From positions 1 to 64,000 of the forward strand of contig DAIDLH010000103.1 in assembly GCA_027449605.1 (NCBI GenBank): a DNA stretch of 64,000 bases. Direction: 5' to 3'. Made by a program: the position numbers and the translations under genes. The notes beneath the pieces are model-generated. The model did no database searches, was not told the origin of the DNA, and worked only from the letters and a program-made list of their open reading frames with translations. Below, in pieces: positions 58,777 through 64,000 of this stretch (within the stretch, counting starts at the first letter, position 1; every line of letters starts with the position of its first letter). Source of the stretch: Candidatus Muproteobacteria bacterium. GTDB taxonomy: Bacteria; Pseudomonadota; Gammaproteobacteria; Acidiferrobacterales; Sulfurifustaceae.

Positions 58777-58966
58777 AGGCCGCGTCGTCGGTGTTGTCCC
58801 ATACCTTTTTGAAACTGGCCTCCGAGACCTTGCCCGCCGCCTGGGTCAAGTTCGGGTCCCGGCTGCGCAGGAAATCCACGAAATCCTCCACCTCCACCAC
58901 GCGCTCCGGCGGCAACTCATCGAGCTTGTCGATTAACGTACGTTTTTGGTTCGAGCCGGTGGCCAT
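58763..58966 (-). CDS. Antitoxin-like protein (DUF2281/MazE-type partner)
   Basis: The 67-residue product has the pattern LIDKLDELPPERVVEVEDFVDFL followed by a tail FKKVWDNTDDAAYDQL, as in small antitoxins that are paired with PemK/MazF or VapC toxins. Its stop overlaps the start of the truncated toxin, which supports a former toxin-antitoxin pair. Confidence 0.7.
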   Translation of the reverse strand: MATGSNQKRTLIDKLDELPPERVVEVEDFVDFLRSRDPNLTQAAGKVSEASFKKVWDNTDDAAYDQL

Positions 58967-59365
58967 CGGTTGCTCCTTGGAATATTTTCAGTTTAACAAG
59001 CATTGATCTTCGAAACAAAATTCATGTGACTTATCGCTCAATTTAGCAGGCGCCATGCGGACTATGCCAATGAGCTATTCCACGTTTTCGTTCTTTTCCA
59101 CCTGATTGCTATCTCACGTCAAGTGTCCGATTGGAAGTCGGACTACCCAAGTCTTTGTTTCGCCCGCTATTTCAGCATTCCCTGATAAAGCCTTCATCAT
59201 AAAGCAACTTGACAAGTCTTTCCCGTCACGGCGAAATGCATGCGCAAGAAATAAGTGCGTTATCCATACGATAGCGACGCTGAAAAATCAGAACCAAGAA
59301 CCAACAATAAATCCGCGCGCAACACCTGTTCCACTGTTGCCTGTGCGCCATCAGGAGAGAATGCC
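58967..59365. other. Intergenic region upstream of the RHS gene
   Basis: About 400 bp of lower GC than the chromosome, with no recognised gene, hairpin or promoter. It should hold the RHS promoter. The composition suggests it came with the RHS gene. Confidence 0.45.
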
Positions 59366-62300
59366 ATGGTCCGGCTGCGTTCAACCGAATGTCGTGATGA
59401 CGGATTCGCCGCGTTTTTCATCGGCAAGATACATAAGGTTGGTAACGTCGTCATGGGTGCATGGCGCGTAATTGCCGCAACGCTACTCTTTGTTTTTTCG
59501 GGTGTCGTGAGCGCAACACCTACGTATGACTGTAGCGTAACTATCGCGGGCTATTACCCATCGAGTATTGCGGGGGGACAAGCGTGTTCGTCATCGGCAA
59601 GTTATTGCTCAGGGCAGCAAGGGCCTGGGTTCGTGTACGCAACTAGTTGTCCGCCGATAGCGGCTGGTACGTGGGCGTCGGAAGGAGAGTTCAGTCAAAT
59701 AAACAAACCGGATGGCGGTGCAATTTATGTGCTCGGTGAATTCATTACTGGGCCGGCACCTTCGGGATTTTATAAAAGCTTAGGAGCCCCGAAACCGGGA
59801 CAATGTGCCGGTAACCCCTGCGACGCCAGCAGTGGCAACAAGTATCAGCTGGAGATTGATTACCGCAGTGCCGGCATGGCGCTATCTCTCACCCGTTCCT
59901 ACAACAGCCGGTTGGCAAATAATTTCAGCTTGGGTTTTGGCTGGATGACCCCTTTCAATAAGCGCCTGGAGATCTTTAGTTCCACCGTGCAAATCCGCCA
60001 AGCGGACGGCCGGGGCGAGCAATTTACGTGCGCCAACAATATCTGCACCGGGGATGTCGACACCAAACTATTCTTAACGAAGGATGGTTCTGGCTACACA
60101 TTGACCTATCACGACAACTCCACGGACCGCTACGACACGACCGGCAAGCTGTTCGCCGAAACGTCATCCACGGGACAAATCACCACCTACGTCTACGACA
60201 CCAATGGGAAGCTGTCCACCGTCACTGATATTTTTGGGCATACGTTGATGTTTGGATACGATGCCAACAGCCATGTCTCCACCGTCACCGACCCAGCCGG
60301 TAATACGATCGGTTATGCCTACGACAACAAACGTAACCTGACCCAAGTGAATTACCCCGACGGCACCGCCAAGATTTACTATTACGAGGACGCTAACAAT
60401 CCACACGGTCTGACGGGCATCGCCTTTGTCGATGCTGCAAACAATACCACGCGCTACAGCACCTATGCTTATTACTACAACTCCGGCAATGTCGCAGATC
60501 CGAATAATGGCAAAGCCACCCTCACCCAACATGCCCAAACCGACAACGGCTCTGCTCAGGAAAAATTCACCCTGGCTTACGATGCGCCGGCGGCGAACCA
60601 AACCGCCGTCACCGACCCGGTGAACATGCAGAATGTAATGACCTTCGCGGAAAACCTCGGAGTCAAGAACCTCACGGCCAAGGTGAACCAGTCGGACGGC
60701 AAAGCGCTGCAACAGACCTTCGACGCCAACAACAACCTCACCTGCCGCAAGGACGAAGAGAACCGCGTCACCTTATATAGCTACAACAGCACCAATCAGA
60801 AACTGAGCATGACCGAAGGCCTGTCAGGCACGGACTGCAACACCTGCCTCGCCAACCCCGCCAACTGCAACGTGGGCGGAGCAGGGCGTGTTACAACCTA
60901 CGAGTACGTCTCCCCCACCCTCGATTTACCACGCTTCATCCGCCGCCCGAGCGTGGCCTCGGGGCAGACCTACGAAACCGAAATCCAGTACGGGGATGCG
61001 ACCCACCCGAACCTGACGACAAACATTATCCAGCGCGGCTTCACGCCTGCCGGAGTGGCCGTGTCGCGCACTGTCACCTTAGGCTACAACACCTATGGTC
61101 AGGTGAATCGCGTCGACGGCCCACGCACCGATGTCACGGATGTCACCACCTTGGATTACTACGTCTGCACCACCGGCGGTGCCTGCGGCCAGCTGAGCCG
61201 AGTCACCAATGCCTTGGGCCACATCACAACCTATGACCTGTATGACGCCAACGGCCGGCTCCAGCAAATGACCGACCCCAACGGTTTGGTGACGAGTTAC
61301 ACCTACGACGCCCGGGGGCGGGTCAAGACCGTTACCCAGACCCCCGTCTCCGGCAGCGCGGCGCTTACTCAATACAGCTACACCCCCTGGGGCGATGTCG
61401 CTCAGGTTATCGACCCCGACGGTGTTATACTGAACTACCAATACGATGCGGCCCATTATTTGCGGTTCATCGTCGATGCGGCCGGCAATTACATCCACTA
61501 CAGCTACGACCTCAAGGGTAACCGCACGGGGGACTACACCTACGATCCCTCGGGCACGCTCACCCGCTCGGTGGGCTACGCCTACGACCTGCGCAATCAC
61601 CTCAGTTCGATCAACCTCGCGGGCAATACTACCCAACTCATCTATGACGCCGTGGGTAACCTCCGACAAGAGACCGACCCCAACACCCACACTACTACCC
61701 ACACGCCGGATGCCCTGAACCGCCTGATCCGGACGGTAGATGCGTTATCTGGCGTGACCGACTACGGCTACGACGTCAACAACCGTCCCCAGGCGGTCAC
61801 CGCGCCCAATACTTTGAGCACCCGGTACAGCTACGACGATCTGGGCAACCTGTTGCAGGAGGTCTCCCCGGACCGGAACACCACGACGTACACCCACGAT
61901 GCCGCGGGAAACGTGCTGACGGTCACGGACGCCCGGCAGATCACCACCACCTACACCTACGATTCCCTGAACCGGGTGACATCCAAGCAAAGCTCGGATA
62001 CTGCCACCCCGCATTACACCTATAGCTACGATGGCTGCGGGCGCGGGCGGCTGTGTTCCATTCAACGGAACGGGCAGTTTCATTTCTACTTCGGCTACGA
62101 CGGTCTCGGCCGGCGAACGTATCAACTCGCCGCCGGCCCCGCCTGGCTCTACAGCATGTACGTCTACACTCCCGCCGGGCGGCTTCAAAACATCACCCAC
62201 CCCACGGGACGGACAGTGGACTACCAGTACGACGCCTTGGGCCGCGTCAGCCAGGTCAGCACCACGGCCAACGGCACGACTACTGTCTTGGCCAAGAACC

Positions 62301-63631
62301 TTCAATACTACCCCTTCGGGCCGATGCAGAATTTTACCTTCGGCAACAACCGCTCTTTCTGGACCAGCTTCGATCAGGCCTACCGTCCGGTCTATCAGTT
62401 CAGCGGCCCGCGGTACAAATACGCCACCTACGACCCGGCAGGGAATCTCTCCGCCTTGAACGACATCAACAACACCAGTCAGACCTTCGCCTACGACGCG
62501 CTGAATCAGCTGACGGGGGCGGCGGACACCCGCAGCGGCAGCTATGGGAATCTCAGTTATCTCTATAACGCCAACGGCAACCGCCAATCGGAGACCCGCA
62601 ACGGAGTATCCACGCCATACTTCTATTATGAGAATACGAACCGGCTCTACCATGCCGGCGACAGCGACTGGCGGCTGCTGGACGCGGCGGGCAACACCAC
62701 CTGGAGTAGCGATCTTTGGGTGGTGAATTACGACGGCTACGGACGGCAGCTCTCGACGAGCAAGGCGCAAGCAAAATACGGCTACAACGCCTTCGATCAA
62801 CGCCTCCAGAAAACCGCGGGCGGCGTCACCACAACGTTCCACTACGGACCGCAGGGCGAGCTGCTGTACGAGACGGATGGGACCGACAGTAAGGCCTATG
62901 TCTATTTAAATGACGTTTCCCTAGCGCGGATCGATGACGACACGAATATCTATTACTATCACACCGATCAGTTGGGGGCGCCGCAGGTGATCACGGACAG
63001 CGTGGGGAATGTGGTGTGGAAGGCGTTATATGAGCCGTTCGGGAAGGCGACGGTGACGGTGAGCACCATTGCCAATAACCTGCGTTTGCCGGGCATGTAT
63101 GCGGATAGCGAGACGGGGTTGTATTACTGGTACTCGCGTTATTCCGATCCAAAAACAGGAAGAGGCACACAACCGGATGGCATGAGCGTGGCGGAGCATG
63201 TGGCGCGGTGGAAAGCGAATCTCGGATTGCCGAATCAACCGCCGTTAGAAATTAACCCGTATGTTTACGTCGCGAATAATCCGTTGCGGTGGATTGATCC
63301 CGACGGACATATGGGACAGGGGTGGGGAGGATCGAAAGCGCCGGGTGTTAATCCACCGCCCTTCCCGAATGGAAACTACGAGCCGGGTTTTGCTCCCCAA
63401 GATAGTGTATGTACGGTACCCATAGTTGGCGGCATGATGAATTCCAATTCATGTGTCTTGAATTGCTGTAAGGCTCACGATGACTGCTACACAAGGAACG
63501 GTTGCAATTCATCCTCTTGGAAAGGAAACTACTACGGGTTCAGCATGGCATGCCAGCAATGTAATGCTGAGGCAAAACGTTGCGTCTCAACTGCAATCAC
63601 CAACGGGTGTTCATCATGCGGCAGCAAATGA
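59366..63631 (+). CDS. Secreted RHS-repeat protein with C-terminal phospholipase A2-like domain
   Basis: A 1421-residue protein. After a long positive stretch comes a hydrophobic signal (GAWRVIAATLLFVFSGVVSA), so Sec export is likely. Then come a DUF6531-like part (GNPCDASSGNKYQLEIDYRS), many YD repeats (for example YTYDARGRVKTVTQ) and the RHS core end NPLRWIDPDGH (D1311-H1315). The last 106 residues have 11 Cys and the PLA2 motif CCKAHDDC (C1367-C1374, H1371, D1372). A toxin role is inferred. AGGAGAG supports ATG at 59366. ATG at 59453 is an alternative. Confidence 0.85.
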   Translation: MVRLRSTECRDDGFAAFFIGKIHKVGNVVMGAWRVIAATLLFVFSGVVSATPTYDCSVTIAGYYPSSIAGGQACSSSASYCSGQQGPGFVYATSCPPIAAGTWASEGEFSQINKPDGGAIYVLGEFITGPAPSGFYKSLGAPKPGQCAGNPCDASSGNKYQLEIDYRSAGMALSLTRSYNSRLANNFSLGFGWMTPFNKRLEIFSSTVQIRQADGRGEQFTCANNICTGDVDTKLFLTKDGSGYTLTYHDNSTDRYDTTGKLFAETSSTGQITTYVYDTNGKLSTVTDIFGHTLMFGYDANSHVSTVTDPAGNTIGYAYDNKRNLTQVNYPDGTAKIYYYEDANNPHGLTGIAFVDAANNTTRYSTYAYYYNSGNVADPNNGKATLTQHAQTDNGSAQEKFTLAYDAPAANQTAVTDPVNMQNVMTFAENLGVKNLTAKVNQSDGKALQQTFDANNNLTCRKDEENRVTLYSYNSTNQKLSMTEGLSGTDCNTCLANPANCNVGGAGRVTTYEYVSPTLDLPRFIRRPSVASGQTYETEIQYGDATHPNLTTNIIQRGFTPAGVAVSRTVTLGYNTYGQVNRVDGPRTDVTDVTTLDYYVCTTGGACGQLSRVTNALGHITTYDLYDANGRLQQMTDPNGLVTSYTYDARGRVKTVTQTPVSGSAALTQYSYTPWGDVAQVIDPDGVILNYQYDAAHYLRFIVDAAGNYIHYSYDLKGNRTGDYTYDPSGTLTRSVGYAYDLRNHLSSINLAGNTTQLIYDAVGNLRQETDPNTHTTTHTPDALNRLIRTVDALSGVTDYGYDVNNRPQAVTAPNTLSTRYSYDDLGNLLQEVSPDRNTTTYTHDAAGNVLTVTDARQITTTYTYDSLNRVTSKQSSDTATPHYTYSYDGCGRGRLCSIQRNGQFHFYFGYDGLGRRTYQLAAGPAWLYSMYVYTPAGRLQNITHPTGRTVDYQYDALGRVSQVSTTANGTTTVLAKNLQYYPFGPMQNFTFGNNRSFWTSFDQAYRPVYQFSGPRYKYATYDPAGNLSALNDINNTSQTFAYDALNQLTGAADTRSGSYGNLSYLYNANGNRQSETRNGVSTPYFYYENTNRLYHAGDSDWRLLDAAGNTTWSSDLWVVNYDGYGRQLSTSKAQAKYGYNAFDQRLQKTAGGVTTTFHYGPQGELLYETDGTDSKAYVYLNDVSLARIDDDTNIYYYHTDQLGAPQVITDSVGNVVWKALYEPFGKATVTVSTIANNLRLPGMYADSETGLYYWYSRYSDPKTGRGTQPDGMSVAEHVARWKANLGLPNQPPLEINPYVYVANNPLRWIDPDGHMGQGWGGSKAPGVNPPPFPNGNYEPGFAPQDSVCTVPIVGGMMNSNSCVLNCCKAHDDCYTRNGCNSSSWKGNYYGFSMACQQCNAEAKRCVSTAITNGCSSCGSK

Positions 63632-64000
63632 CAATCAACAATACATCATTCCCTTGGCCGAGAGCGTTGCACAGGCTAATTAGCGCTGTTCTTGTAGCTG
63701 CGTGTCTGTCTTTGTTCGGCTGCGATTCATCACCTGAATCGTCTTTTGAACTCGCGCGTGAGTCAAGGTTACCGAAATGGTTTTCCCTTCCTTCGGGGCT
63801 TTCACGTTCCGATGTTACGGTCACGATGAACTATTACATCACATCATCGGGACGCACATCGAAGTTCATATTGCTGGATGCGAAGAAGAATAAGCTCGCC
63901 GAAGTGAACGGCACACAGAAGGGATTGGAGCCTCTTAAGCTGAAAAATCCACGGCCGGGATTTCCGCCCGGCTATCCGTCCTATGAGATCGTTACAGCAA
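63628..64000 (+). CDS. Partial lipoprotein overlapping the RHS gene, candidate immunity protein
   Basis: The frame starts at ATG 63628, overlapping the RHS stop (ATGA), and runs off the window (124 codons). A lipobox LFGC puts the lipid Cys at residue 32. The mature part has LPKWFSLPSGLSRSDVTVTM and goes on to PPGYPSYEIV. ATG at 63616 is an alternative. The overlap with a toxin gene and the export signal suggest a periplasmic immunity lipoprotein, though no family is known to me. Confidence 0.7.
   Translation, partial: MTINNTSFPWPRALHRLISAVLVAACLSLFGCDSSPESSFELARESRLPKWFSLPSGLSRSDVTVTMNYYITSSGRTSKFILLDAKKNKLAEVNGTQKGLEPLKLKNPRPGFPPGYPSYEIVTA

Noticed and set aside
59366-63631. RHS protein as a type VI secretion effector
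   Set aside because: There is no PAAR, VgrG or Hcp nearby, and the protein has a Sec-type signal. The export route is more likely Sec-based.

Overview
The window looks like chromosome from a high-GC gammaproteobacterium. The gene order aat - infA - clpA - clpS - csp - icd - rluE - nudJ - mnmA - purB joins two blocks that are known from Escherichia coli. System I cytochrome c maturation, a quinone-linked PyrD, a VPLPA-CTERM surface protein and much c-di-GMP signalling suggest a free-living respiring bacterium that makes exopolysaccharide. The species cannot be fixed by reading alone.

Layout. 1-0.7 kb: an AT-rich edge with a small zinc-ribbon protein. 0.7-13 kb: housekeeping genes, including a whole N-degron set (aat, bpt, clpS, clpA). 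13-17.6 kb: envelope genes (C40 peptidase lipoprotein, small secretin-like protein), a thioredoxin, an M42-like peptidase and a methyltransferase. 17.9-25.3 kb: two paralogous double zinc-ribbon proteins on either side of gspA-gspB and an FAD oxidoreductase, then a PilZ protein. 25.4-29 kb: a polytopic membrane protein, ilvD and an ACT protein. 29.2-35.3 kb: a tightly coupled operon of DUF5752, a TreT-like trehalose synthase, otsB, an MscS channel and a membrane-tethered OtsA. 35.3-43.7 kb: pyrD, a diguanylate cyclase, small enzymes, a nucleotide-sugar oxidoreductase/aminotransferase pair, an HD-GYP protein and an SDR. 43.9-48.9 kb: a histidine kinase, a response regulator and an RR-GGDEF-EAL protein, then a VPLPA-CTERM lectin-like protein. 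49.2-57.7 kb: DUF1015, agmatine deiminase, a scar of two gene remnants, a lytic transglycosylase, ccmI-ccmH-ccmF without ccmG, and an RDD protein. 57.8-59 kb: a toxin-antitoxin patch that is partly decayed. 59.4-64 kb: a secreted RHS protein ending in a phospholipase A2-like domain, overlapped by a lipoprotein gene cut by the window end.

Small palindromic elements lie between the genes. Eight of them have terminal inverted repeats and YTAR-like 4-bp flanks, which is the target habit of IS5-family elements. They fall in three end families (A, B, C), touch the ends of several genes, and three of them fill the place where ccmG would be expected.

The best candidates for new biology are the trehalose/mechanosensitive-channel operon with its membrane-tethered synthase, the RHS-PLA2 toxin with its overlapping lipoprotein, and the YTAR-flanked elements with exchangeable palindromic cores. 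No tRNA, rRNA, CRISPR array, phage or transposase gene was recognised.
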